This document shows positions 49,033 to 59,341 of a stretch of 64,000 bases of DNA, one piece after another. The stretch comes from Tetracentron sinense. Its lineage: Eukaryota; Streptophyta; Magnoliopsida; Trochodendrales; Trochodendraceae. Both the position numbers and the translations under genes were made by a program. The stretch is taken from positions 36,279,965 to 36,343,964 of the forward strand of contig CM026557.1 in the NCBI GenBank assembly GCA_015143295.1. The letters are read 5' to 3'. Numbering within the stretch: the first letter of the stretch is position 1; each line of letters begins with the position of its first letter. A model generated the notes under the pieces. That model had not been told where the DNA came from. It searched no databases and was given only the letters and a program-made list of their open reading frames with translations.

Positions 49033-49862
49033 AGTTCAAGGTATACAAGAAAATCATGAAAAGGGACTTAAAATGAGGGGAAAATATAAGCAACTCTTCA
49101 TGCAATCAACCACAACGGGTATATGCAAGACAACAAGTTATTATTTTATTTTTTTTAAGTTATCTTGGATGCACATTGAAGATTCCATAAAATAAATTCT
49201 AAAACTAAGTACCATTCTTGAAATGTTCATCACCTCTTAACTGCAAGAAACAACAGGAGTGACGGAGAGTTCAAGAGTTAGGATGGACCTACGATGATGA
49301 CCAAATCTGCAACTAAAGTCCAATGTGGTACAGCATCCAGTTTGATTGACAAAATTGATGACGGTGTCAGATCAAATAATGAGAAAGTTCCAGTAAGCAT
49401 ATAAACCAACAAGTGCAAAACATAACTATTCAAATTCCTGAACAGAAGTATATCTACAACAGGAGTAACATATCCAGAGCAGGCTCAATACACTAAAACG
49501 GGTAATATAACAATAAATACCAATGAAAAGGTAAAGCCAGGTCAACTAACCTCTGCTTCTACTTTTTCTTGATGCAGCCTTTCTTCTTGAAGAGCTTTCT
49601 CCTTTCTTTTGACCTCCTCAAAAGCTATGTCATTTCTTATTTCCCTTTCCTCGATTTGGGATCTCTGCTCATGATCCCTCAAGACACCAGTTAAGTGGCT
49701 ATCGAGGGCTTCTGCACTACAGATATTTAAAAAAAAATGTCAACAGCATCATATCCGAATTTAAGGTGAAAAAAGGAAACGAGCATAGAACCACCTACGG
49801 GATAAAACAAACATGAACAATATGGCCTGGCCTTTTAAACTTCTCAAAATTAAAACCATACA

Positions 49863-49900
49863 AATTATACCCCCCCCCCCCCCCCCCGCGCGCGCGCGCA
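49863..49900. repeat. poly-C run followed by (GC)n
   Basis: About 19 C are followed by CGCGCGCGCGCGC, in the intron just upstream (in coding sense) of the GLE1 exon at 49551-49716. Confidence 0.9.
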
Positions 49901-50679
49901 AAGAAAAAAAAATGTAATTATCAAACCAAACCACAGAAGAGCAAAAAGCAAAAATCGACGCAAATGGAATAGAAACCATTTCAAAGTTTGGGCATCCGCT
50001 ATATATCACACCTAGATAACCCTACTAAAACTAACTAGTTTTACTTTTGTCCTAGTTTAGCCATTTCTCAAATACAATTGCTTTCACATAAGACATGTAC
50101 TCCTGGGTGATGATCTGCAGCTTGTCTCGGAAGATATCTATTAGAGACATTCCAGGCTCTGGAGAAGGTCGTAAACACAGTGAAAATTGCATTCTATCAA
50201 TAGTATAATGTTGCTCCTCTTGCAATTTCATTCCACTTGCCTACTATTTTCTGAGTCTACATAATTTTGCTACACCAAAAAAATAGTTACTAAATCACAT
50301 TCCTAGACCACCACCTCCAACAGTTTCCCCTTTTCATGTAATCCGCCTGTATTCATTCTCAACCACCCTGGTACTGACTTCAAGATATTGAGGCAGGTAC
50401 ATATTAACATTGAAGAATGAACAAAATATGTTCCCCAGAGAATGAACCGAAATAAAGGGAAAAAATGAAAACTATCAGCTATAGATCAGAGCAGTCACAC
50501 ACAGGCCACTAAGCAAATGATAAAGAAGACAACAGATCGTAATCATCAAAATCCGCATTAATCTCAAACTCAATAACTAGGTAACAGACAGCCACATCCT
50601 CTCCTTAGGACTAGAGAGATTGTCAACAACCTTCCTAGTCCTTTCTCCCCAGATGCTTCAGCAAATAGCCCCCAAAATG

Positions 50680-51180
50680 CATATGCCACAGGAAACTCCA
50701 AGAGGCATCAAAATCATGCATAACCCAAATGGAGATAAATTCAAAGAAGCTCAAAGGAAAGACCACTGAGCACCAAGAAAGATATGAACTTGTCCTAAAA
50801 CCATCTTACCCAAGGACAATGAAGCAATAGGTCATCCACGGGCTCCTCTTCAAATGAACACATGATGCATCTATTATTCATTTGCCACCCTTTTTTGTAA
50901 GTAGTTGCATGTGAATGTCTTAGAGCCTTTGTCCACAAGTAGAACACTAACTTAGAACGGATCCCAGAATTCCATACGACCACATAAGGAAAAGGGGCAT
51001 GCGGCCTATCATATAGACACTGATAAAAAGACTTCACTGTGAACTGGCTCTTACCATTCCAAACCATACCCTACCATCTCTAGCCAGAGGATTAGGCTTA
51101 GTCAAGTTAAGACATGACATTAATCTAAGAAAGTCATCAAGCTCCCAATCATTTCCTATTTTTATTAGAAGGAAATACAA
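50680..51180 (-). mobile_element. LINE fragment with reverse-transcriptase zinc-binding domain
   Basis: On the minus strand (about 51067-50795): a zf-RVT domain with FTVKSFYQCLYD, VWNSGIRSKLVFYLWTKAL, the CIMCSFEEEPVDDLLLHCPW knuckle (C-X2-C...H-X-C) and a C-terminal Trp. This domain closes ORF2 of plant L1-type LINEs. RT itself is not contiguous. Confidence 0.75.
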
Positions 51181-51323
51181 AGGGATACAAGGCAGGAATG
51201 AGCAAACTCCCAAAGAAAAACTAAAAAATATTAAGGCTCAAGAGTCGTGAAATAATACATGAATCCGTATATACAAAAAATCGTAGCTTCGGAGATTCAA
51301 AAATTTTCTGATAGCCACCATCC

Positions 51324-51418
51324 AATTCCTCAATGTCCATCCTATGGAAAACCAAAGGACCGGTTCAGTTTCCTCCATCCGGCCATTTGGTCTTCCGTAG
51401 GATGGACAATGAGGAACT
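51324..51418. repeat. 95-nt hairpin-forming inverted repeat
   Basis: Arms 51324-51363 and 51379-51418 (40 nt each, 34 of 40 complementary) enclose a 15-nt loop. The arms centre on TGTCCATCCTATGG and CCGTAGGATGGACA. The size resembles a plant pre-miRNA or a small MITE; there is no evidence of expression. Confidence 0.6.
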
Positions 51419-51876
51419 GCTATTTCCTCATAACTTGATCTGACACCGTCATCAATTTTGTCAATCAAACTGGATGTTGTGCCCCATTGGACTTTAGTTG
51501 CAATGTGGTCATCATCACAGTTCCATCCTAACTATTGAACTCTCAGTCACGCCTGTTGTGTCTTGCAGTTAAAAGGAAATGAGCATTTCAAGAATGATAC
51601 TTAGTTCCTAGACCACTACCTCCAACAGTTTTCCCTTTTCATGTAATCAGCCTGTATTCAGTCTCAACCATCCTGGTAATGACTTCAAGATAATGAAGCA
51701 GGTAATAATTAACATATTAACATTGAAGAACGAACTAAAGATGTTTGCCAAAGAGTGAACCGAAATAAAGAGAAAAAATAAAAAGTATCAGCTAGCAACC
51801 AAAACCATCTCCCAAAGCACTTTCGCACTAGTGCCAAGTATCCTCTTGGACCAAGCCAAAATGACCTCCTTCATAT

Positions 51877-52372
51877 CAGTGTAGTCAAGGCGTCGCCTGG
51901 GTATCGCCTAGGCAGTTTTGGACCCTAAGCGCCTAGGCGCTTCTCTAGGCAGGCGACAGTCACCTGTCCTCTCTCTGTTAGCCTGTTTTACAGCTTCATC
52001 AACTTATTTACATATAAATATCATTTAAGTAAATGGTTACTTAAAATATTTATATGTAAATAAGGTTATACCTCGCATTTGAATTTAATAAAAATCATCC
52101 TCGATCCAAATTCCTGAAGAATAAAAGTCAACTTTTCAGTTCAAGAACAAAATCTACTTTTTAAGGATTAAGTAAAATTTTCAACTTCCAAATGCTAAAG
52201 TCCGGTAAAAAAAGTCTTATATTCTAGTCTTCAAAAATATTTTCATCTACATGGTTAAAAAGTCAACTAATAGTTCAACATAAAAAGACTTACATTCAAG
52301 TTTTACAACATTAAATGCTAATTTGCCTAGATTATTGTCAACCCTAGGAGGTTTAAATTGCTATGTGTATAA

Positions 52373-52412
<40 letters not shown>

Positions 52413-52521
52413 TACATTAATTATTTTTATTGCCTAGTCATCGCCTGGGCGTCGCCTAGGCAGCGCCTCGTCTAGCTAGGCCTAATCGTCCAGGCATCGC
52501 CTTGAGTGCTTGACTACACTG
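51877..52521. mobile_element. hAT-type MITE, 645 bp, perfect 8-bp TSD
   Basis: Terminal inverted repeats CAGTGTAGTCAAG / CTTGACTACACTG (13 of 13), flanked by CTTCATAT at 51869-51876 and 52522-52529. Sub-terminal GCGTCGCCTGG and CGCCTAGGCG words are repeated in both orientations. The core has an inverted repeat (TTTACATATAAATA / TATTTATATGTAAA) and a (TA)n run at 52377-52405. No transposase. Confidence 0.92.
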
Positions 52522-53256
52522 CTTCATATCCTTACTCCTTAGGCATGGCTAATGAGACCCCAAAGAGAGAAAGGAAGAACCTCCACACATACCAAGATGT
52601 CGAGCAATGGAGAAGAAAATGAGATATGTTTTCCTCCATCTCTTGGTACAAGCAACATAGGAAATGTCATCCCACAGATCATCAAATGATCGATTGAGGA
52701 TTTCGTCCAATGCCGATGTCCAAAGAAAAGATTGCACCTTAGACAGAACCGAAAGCTTCCATATCTTCTCGAATCGAGAATCTCTGTCGTGATCCTTCAC
52801 CTCCTCCTTGAGAAGGTAATCACAAAGTCCCTGATAGTAAAGTGCCCTTCTTGTGCCTAACTACGCTCTAATATCCTCTGATTTTGGATTAATCTTGATC
52901 ATGTTGAGATTTTGCAGCAGCGGTCAACATTCCTCAATCTCTCTATCCTTAAGATTCCTTCAGAACTAGGGAGCACCAAACCACCTCCCCATTCACTCTC
53001 TCAAAAAGGTCACATATCAAAGTATTCTTGACAAGGACAAGTCTAGAAAGATTAAGACAAAGATAGCACAAACGCCCATCCTCGCACCAATCATCCTCCC
53101 AAAGACGGATCCTAGAACCACAGCCTGCTCCGAATTTCAGCTACTCCAAGAACCACTCTTGACCCTTCCACATTCCAACCGCACAAAAGCATAAAACCCA
53201 ATTGGAATCCCAAGCATAATAGACAATCCGACTTTAGAAACCACTACACTCCTTCA

Positions 53257-53834
53257 CAGGGGCGGAGCCGGGGGGGGGGGGGGGCCATGGCCCCCCCAAA
53301 TTTTTTGTAAATCCCTTCTCTACTAGTATGACTAGTGGGCCCCTCAATTAAAAAAATATATTTTTAGTATACTTGGCCCCCCCAATTTTTTTGTCCTATA
53401 TGATGTAGTGGCCCCCCAATGGAGTCCCCTTATGCTCATGTCCCTATTGACACCCCTTAACTATGGTTAAAATTCACCAATCTCATGGTTCACCTACTTA
53501 TCCTTGATTTTTTTTAAAAATATTTAAATAATTTTAATCTTAGGAGTTAGTGAATTTTTAACAAGGGTTCAAAAAGAAATTTGATATATTTTTTTTAAAC
53601 CAAGGAGGTGGGTGAATCTTAACCACAATGAAGGGGTATTAATAGGACAGGTGGCGACCTCAAAGGTATTACCGAGAAAAAAAATATTTCAAAATAAAAA
53701 AACTATCCCAAAAAAAAATTTCTCGGGGGCCACGCCCCCGAACCCCCCAAATCCCATACCCTCAAACCAAATTTTTTTTTGTATACATGTATTTTGGCCC
53801 CCCCCCCAATGAAAAATTCCTGGCTCCGCCCCTG
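53257..53834. mobile_element. hAT-type MITE, 578 bp, perfect 8-bp TSD
   Basis: Terminal inverted repeats CAGGGGCGGAGCC / GGCTCCGCCCCTG, flanked by CTCCTTCA at 53249-53256 and 53835-53842. Next to the ends are G and C runs with GGCCATGGCCCCCCC. It carries a nested copy of MITE family X at about 53436-53662. Confidence 0.92.
53436..53662. mobile_element. MITE family X, nested copy
   Basis: GTCCCTATTGACACCCCTTA, ACTATGGTTAAAATTCACC and, at the other end, GGTGGGTGAATCTTAACC and GGACAGGTGGCGACCTC match the inverted ends of the element at 7894-8207. Confidence 0.7.
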
Positions 53835-54890
53835 CTCCTTCATAAGGCCCTCTCCTCCGTAGAGAATTGCCATAAACATTTCCCTAGAAACTCAATCAGC
53901 CGACAACCAAGAATATAAGCACAGTATTCAAAAAGTCCATCTTCTACCACCCAACCCCTATTGAAGTACTCTTTGAGAGATTGATATGTGACCAGAAGCC
54001 ACCTCAAAACATCTAGCAATCGCCCTGAAATTTGCCACACGATCTCTAGATGCATCCACAAACACAAAGTAGCATCCACATACAAGAGATAAATGCTAAC
54101 CTCTAACACCAGCTTGAAGACCCTCCAACCAAACCAAGGCTCTCGACGTTCGTCATCAAATTGCTGAAAGCTTCGTTGACAATAATGAATAGGAGAGGAG
54201 ATAGCAGACATCCTTGGCAAAGGCCTCTAGAGCTGGGAAAGAAGCCTGTCGGGGAACCATTTACCATGATGGAGAACGAAGAGGAAAAAAGGCATCCATG
54301 AACCCACCCCCTCTCTGTGTCCACCCAAAGCCCATCCTACCCATGTAGTTTGAAAAAGTCCATGTGGTCATATGCTTTCTCTAGGTCAATTTGATAGATA
54401 ATATCACCTCTCATTGATCCTAAAGTAAACACATTTGCTACCAATCAAGATTCCATCAATGAATTGCCTACCCCCCACGAATGCCCCTTGATGAGCATCA
54501 ATCACCTTCCCGGTCACTGTTTTAAGTTTGGAAGCAAACACCTTCGCCACTATCTTGTACATACTGTCAAATGCCAACCAAGCTGATTTGCCTAAAATAT
54601 CTTATTCCTCGATCCCTGAAATCTCAGTGGGATCTCCCAATCAGTGAGACCCCTTCTCAATCCAAGGCCCAAATCACCTCATTAGAAACTACCTCCTAAC
54701 ATGAGTCCACTATATATTTTTTATCCGAAGCGATTGGGTACAAGCTCCCGAAGTCCATTCTAAACGGATTTTGGACACACCATGGGTCCTCCCAAAACTT
54801 TATTTTGTCCCATCTTTCTACCTTGAATTTTACTTCTTTAATGATTTTTTCCCTAGTATATGAAATTGCATTCCACATACCCACTCAATA

Positions 54891-57453
54891 TGGACCCCTA
54901 GCTTCTTTCAGGTTCCACCAAGTTTTCTCCAATTTGGCCACAATTACCTTTCTTCACAGGCTCTCTCTCTCCATACTATATCTCTATAATCATTTAACAA
55001 GCAACGCTATATGCATCTTACAAAAAGGCCTCACCCCAAGACCTCCTTCCTAAATGAGATGGTACTTGGTAGACATCCTTTTAGTCCACTATATTATTTC
55101 TTTTTCACCTCCCGATATCATTCCACAAAAGGCCTCTATGAATTACCTCCAAAATATCCGCAACAGAGGCAATGATAGTAAGGAAAGTCAAGTAATATTT
55201 GGGAATACTATCTATGGTGCTCTTCAACAAAATGACTCTACCCCCTTTAGACAAAAGCAGAGACTTCCAGGATGCTAATTATTTATTAACTCTACCTGTC
55301 CTTGCTTCCATGTTTAGTCTTAATGAAGCAATTCCAGCATTTCCGTGTAATTGGGATCTATCATTTCAATTTTTTGTTCTTGTAATGAAAGGTAAGTTTC
55401 TTATGGGTTGTTATTCTTGATCCATATCTCCCATGGAGTTAACAATATAACAATCTCACAAGATATTACATAATTAACCGATTCATATTAAAGGCAAGAT
55501 CATTAGGTTCCCGGTGGTGCAAAAGAAAATTAATATATATAAAAGAGTTGAGATTTTACTTCCAATTAGATTAATTAAGAGAAAGTTCTGTTTTTAACAC
55601 TAAATTCTACGCCCTATACTCCTTTTTCTTCTTTTTTATTATGTTTGACATTACTTCAAGCTTCCCCAAAAAATGAGGAACTCAACTCATTATGTCAGTG
55701 CTGGCTAATTGTCCAGTATGCATTTGAAGGACCTCGACTTAGTAGTTTCAGCCTTTCAGGTCATCCCCAGCTTATTTCAAATATACGGCAATTTTGCAAG
55801 ACAATAACGTGCAATATAAGTTTTCCTAGCCACAGTTAAACTTTATAATTACGGTAGAGGTATAAACTTCAATCACTATGGAAACGGAGAATATTTCATG
55901 AAAAAATATGGAAATCGATGAAAACATAGTAAAAATTCTGGAAACATTAGAAAAAAGTTGGAAATATAAGATGAAACTTTGGAAAATGATTAATTAAGCA
56001 TAAATTCATATTCAAGACCATTATATAATAAAACAAAAGCATATAGAGTAGTAAATGTGATATTCATGTTAAGTGACATGCACTGTTCCTTACATGTATG
56101 AGATTATAATGTCAAAGGTGCACATGAATTAACATTTATAAAGTAATATATCCCAAAAAAATATTATAACATAAAACCCATAAACTATCAAATCATTACT
56201 TATACAGTTATACCTAGGGGTGTCAATGGGCCTGGCCCGAAAAAAGCCCACCCATTAGCCATATTTTAGGCCCAACGGCAAGGAACATGCTCAATTCCTT
56301 AGGCCCATATTAATGTGTGCCGGGCTTGGGCTTTGATTCCTTAAAGCCCGGCTCCGACCCGGTATATATATATATATATATATTTGGCTGTATACATAAT
56401 CAATGTGTACCCAAGTAACAAAAAACGCCGTTATTTTTTTTCAAAAAATCGAGAATTATTAGCGCATTTCTGGGTCACCGAAGTATTCGTCGATTAAATC
56501 GCGAATTTTTAAAAACGATGTTTTTATCAATTATTCATGAATTTTGTCAATAGTTTGTAAAAGAACGTGCGCTAAACATTTACTTTGGAATTGTTCGGCT
56601 CTCTTAAATTTAACATTTTTTACTTATAAATACTAAAAATGAGAGAGAGAGAGAGGTTTAGGGCACAAAATCGCACCCAAGGTAGTAAACTCCGGGTTCG
56701 GTATAAACTTCGATCGCTAAGGAAGTTAACACGTTTTGAGGAGGTTTCTGGAAGTCCAAGGAAGTTATGTAAAAATTAAAGACGTTTTGGAAACTTTAAG
56801 GAAACATTGGAAATATAAGATGAAATTTTAAATATTCAATACTTAAGCATAAATATCATCTAAAAATCATTATATTACTGATACAAGCATGTAGTACTCA
56901 AATGTGAGAATCATGTTAAGTGACATTCGTTGTATACTTGTCTAATCTTTAATTTCTTCTTGATATTTCTCTATATTATCAAATTTTTTTAATTATATTT
57001 TATCCTCTTTGTCAAGTGAAGGAATATGTAAGACCAATTTATTATCTTAATTTTTCAATGATTATCCATGTTAATTGTTTAGAAACCTTAAAAGCTTATG
57101 AATGCACATTAAAGTAGATAAATAATTGAAATTCAATTTAATTTTTAAATCTATTTCAATTTGCAATTAATGAGCTCAATGTTTGTACAAAACTAAATCA
57201 ATATGCGAAGATGAGAAGATGGGTAGTTAAATAATTTTTTATTTATGAAATACTATTAAGAAATTATTTAATTTTTAATACTACTAAAAAGCCCTTATGG
57301 GCATAATATACTAATCATAAAATTATTAGAATAATAAAATTATAATTTATACTAAGGTTAATGCTAAGTGCACTCTAATAATAAATTTATAATATATAAT
57401 CAAGTTAATACTACCAACACTCTCTTTTAAAGCTAATTATAATTATAAGTTTA
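54891..57453. other. AT-rich repeats, no gene seen
   Basis: About 55855-56100 and 56690-56940 are diverged direct copies of one unit (GGTATAAACTTC, GGAAACATT, TTGGAAATATAAGATGAAA, AAGCATAAAT, CATGTTAAGTGACAT). A GGGTGTCAATGGGCCTGGCC repeat with a TA microsatellite lies at about 56217-56383. Confidence 0.5.
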
Positions 57454-58114
57454 ATGCTAGGGGCATATGCCTTTCCTTATGAAGAAAGTAAATTTAAATG
57501 CGAGTGGATCTATCATTACTATTTTAAGTTAAAACTTAAAAGGCTTCAAATTTACAGACCTTTTTTTGTAAACTTCGGTGAACTTCCACCGAAGTTTTGT
57601 ATTTTTCCAACACTTTTTTTCAATTTCTCTCGAAGTTTACCGAAATTTACCACGAAGTCCCATATTTTAAAAATACAAGTGAATTTTACTTCGGACACCA
57701 CAGAAGTCGACTCAATTCGACTGAAATTGACCAAAATTGAATCGATTTTTGACACCATGACCGCACCCCACCTCTCACTCGTCACAACTCCACCAGACCC
57801 ACCTCTCGTCTCGGCGATCATCTCAGCTCTCCAGCAAAACCTTCACTTCGGCGACATCTCTCCGATAAGTCTCTCTTAACTACAAACCAATCAAAAAAAA
57901 ATCTCTTTCTCTCTCTTCGTTCATCCTATTCCATCTCTCTAGTCCGTCCATAACGTTTATGATTTACCTCAATCTGACTCGTCAAAACTCTACTAAACTC
58001 CCTCTGGGCCACTCATTAGCACCACCTCGCCCGAGTCTTAGTTTCCCCTTTCCTCTCGTCCTTTTGCTATAAATTTCGCTATGCTTTGATACCCAGAAGC
58101 TTATTCTGCTTTAT

Positions 58115-58150
<36 letters not shown>

Positions 58151-58327
58151 AATTCTGAAAGTTCACTTACTAAGATTCAACCTCGGACGGATACAAACCA
58201 CTCACAGGTTCGGTTATTATCTTTTATTTGGATTTTTCAGTTTCGCTACTTTTTTCCATCAATTTTGATTTCAGAAATTGGTTTAATCCTTTTTAAATTT
58301 TTATCATTTGTATTTTCCTGATTTTAG
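57454..58327 (+). other. possible 5' region of a gene, no start exon recognised
   Basis: Pyrimidine-rich, GC-richer sequence, with a (GA)n run at 58119-58146. It resembles plant 5' UTR and promoter DNA. Open frames here (for instance the one ending at 57879) have no recognisable protein family. Confidence 0.35.
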
Positions 58328-58390
58328 TAAGGCAGAAAGTTCAACAGTTATTGAATGTTGCTCGTGCTGGAAATCTCGATATCTTTAAGA
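58328..58390 (+). pseudogene. single exon resembling the N-terminus of an ankyrin-repeat (TPR10-like) protein
   Basis: The sequence TTTTAG|TA AGG CAG ... AAG A|GTAAG has both splice signals and encodes RQKVQQLLNVARAGNLDIFK. This is the pattern at the start of plant ankyrin/TPR proteins, just before the first ankyrin repeat. Its entry phase (the preceding exon would end in G, giving Val) suits the family's VR(E/Q)KVQQ. No preceding or following exon was found in the remaining 5.6 kb, so it is a fragment or the start of a gene with a very long intron. Confidence 0.4.
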
Positions 58391-59056
58391 GTAAGTTGGA
58401 ATCTTTTTTCGTGTTCTATTCATGATTTTGTATGTCTGAGTCTTCTGTTTGTTAGTTTGTTTATCTTTCTATGTTGTTCAAGCTGAGATTTTTATTGAAT
58501 TTGCGGCATCAGAAATAAAACCTCATGGGCGATGAGTGATTTTGTTATTGTAATATGTACATCGTAATACTTTTGTTAAGGACTTTGGCGTAATACTTTT
58601 GTTAGTACTTTGGTGAACATTTGGTGATATTTTAATGAATGTTGATGCTTTGATGGAATCATGGAATTGGATATTAAAATAATGGTATGACTTGTGAGTA
58701 TGACTATGAAATATGAATTTATTATCGTTAATGAAGTGATGAATAACAACTTAATTTGTATATTATCTAATTAAATTGTTAGATGTATTGTTTAATATCA
58801 TGTTTCTAATGTAATATAACTACTTAATTTGTATATTATTTAATTAAAATGTTAGATGTGGTGCTTAATATCATGTTTCTAATGTAATATAATTTTTTTT
58901 ATTTTCCCGACTTCCCCGAATTTTCCGAACTTGACCCCCCCACCGAATCATTCCCGAACCCCGACTTTGTTACTAATGTGATATGATATACTAATAAACT
59001 TAATAGTATAAAACAGTGTATACACTGTTATTTAATATAAAATCTTATTATATATA
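58391..59056. other. no gene seen
   Basis: AT-rich. A TATTATCTAATTAAATTGTTAG / TATTATTTAATTAAAATGTTAG phrase is duplicated at about 58757-58880 (with ATATCATGTTTCTAATGTAA). Confidence 0.45.
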
Positions 59057-59213
59057 GGGTAATGCTAGCTCCACTTTCTTTTTAAAATCACTTTTTCAAG
59101 AGGATGACATGTGTTAGTACAAAACACTTGTCTTTCACTTAGTGGAAAAGAATAACACATGTCATCCCCTCGGAGAAAGTGACTTTTAAAAGAGAGTAGA
59201 GCTAGCATTACCC
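59057..59213. mobile_element. foldback MITE, 157 bp
   Basis: Almost entirely inverted repeat: GGGTAATGCTAGCTC... and ...GAGCTAGCATTACCC. The inner arms GATGACATGTGTTA / TAACACATGTCATC also pair. No convincing TSD. Confidence 0.8.
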
Positions 59214-59288
59214 TTGTATGTAAATACTAATAAGGAGCCCGTGCATTGCATAGAGAATGGTAGAAGAAAAAAAAAGTGAATGATTAAT

Positions 59289-59296
59289 ATACATAC

Positions 59297-59339
<43 letters not shown>
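59289..59339. repeat. (ATAC)n(AT)n microsatellite
   Basis: About five ACAT units pass into about 14 AT units. Confidence 0.9.

Positions 59340-59341
<2 letters not shown>

Larger units (their letters stand above)
31554..49716 (-). pseudogene. GLE1: GLE1 nucleoporin/mRNA export factor, ten 3' exons, two in-frame stops
   Basis: GLE1 sits at the cytoplasmic face of the nuclear pore and, with InsP6, activates the DEAD-box helicase LOS4/Dbp5 for mRNA export. Exons in coding order (minus): 49716-49551, 47526-47295, 46677-46571, 46038-45968, 39834-39753, 37870-37784, 37502-37419, 32430-32299, 32047-31925, 31841-31554 (stop at 31554). All junctions are GT-AG and all phases agree. Family marks: a Glu/Lys/Arg coiled coil in the first two exons (ALDSHLTGVLRDHEQRSQIE, RLEAAKQRAEEAHKAALAER), then the GLE1 domain (FNDPICPQSISIAMFAKK, FACGHVIVLVNSQ, AMDLILAEFHRACIYTVPKH, EGWAWLARFLNALPANIYTA). 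Two stops break it: TAG at 46015-46017 and TGA at 32383-32385. Both sit in otherwise well conserved exons. The 5' exons (about the first third of the usual 600-plus residues) were not found upstream. Introns hold an RTE LINE, a gypsy element and MITEs. Confidence 0.88.
49205..51605. repeat. 171-bp inverted repeat pair, arms 49205-49375 and 51435-51605
   Basis: The reverse complement of 51435-51605 matches 49205-49375 over its length (CTAAGTACCATTCTTGAAAT, AACTGCAAGA, GTCCAATG, GATGACGGTGTCAGATCAA). The left arm lies in the GLE1 intron, the right arm beyond the first exon found. Confidence 0.8.
50297..51795 (+). repeat. about 180-bp direct duplication, copies at 50297-50478 and 51616-51795
   Basis: Shared in order: CCTCCAACAGTTT, CCCTTTTCATGTAATC, GCCTGTATTCA, CTTCAAGATA, ACATTGAAGAA, GTGAACCGAAATAAAG or a close variant. 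The later copy has a small internal duplication (AATTAACATATTAACAT). Confidence 0.75.
51796..54890 (-). mobile_element. L1-like LINE remains, host of two hAT MITEs
   Basis: Minus-strand pieces. Post-RT WNAISYTREK, RWDKIKFWEDPWC lies at 54884-54696. RT, with LEKAYDHMDF (about 54375), VNGSPTGFF and RGLCQGCLLSPLLF (about 54260-54190; RGLRQGDPLSP expected), lies at about 54600-53840. The catalytic YADD is degraded to YVDA at about 54080. The zf-RVT part FEKIWKLSVLSKVQSFLWTS lies at 52800-52549. Frameshifts separate the pieces; the 54884-54696 piece lies in the wrong order, so more than one copy contributes. Confidence 0.7.

Noticed and set aside
57454..57879. 141-codon plus-strand open frame, antisense open as well
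   Set aside because: Repeats of TTCGGTGAACTTCCACCGAAG type keep both strands open; no family recognised. Kept only as a possible 5' region.
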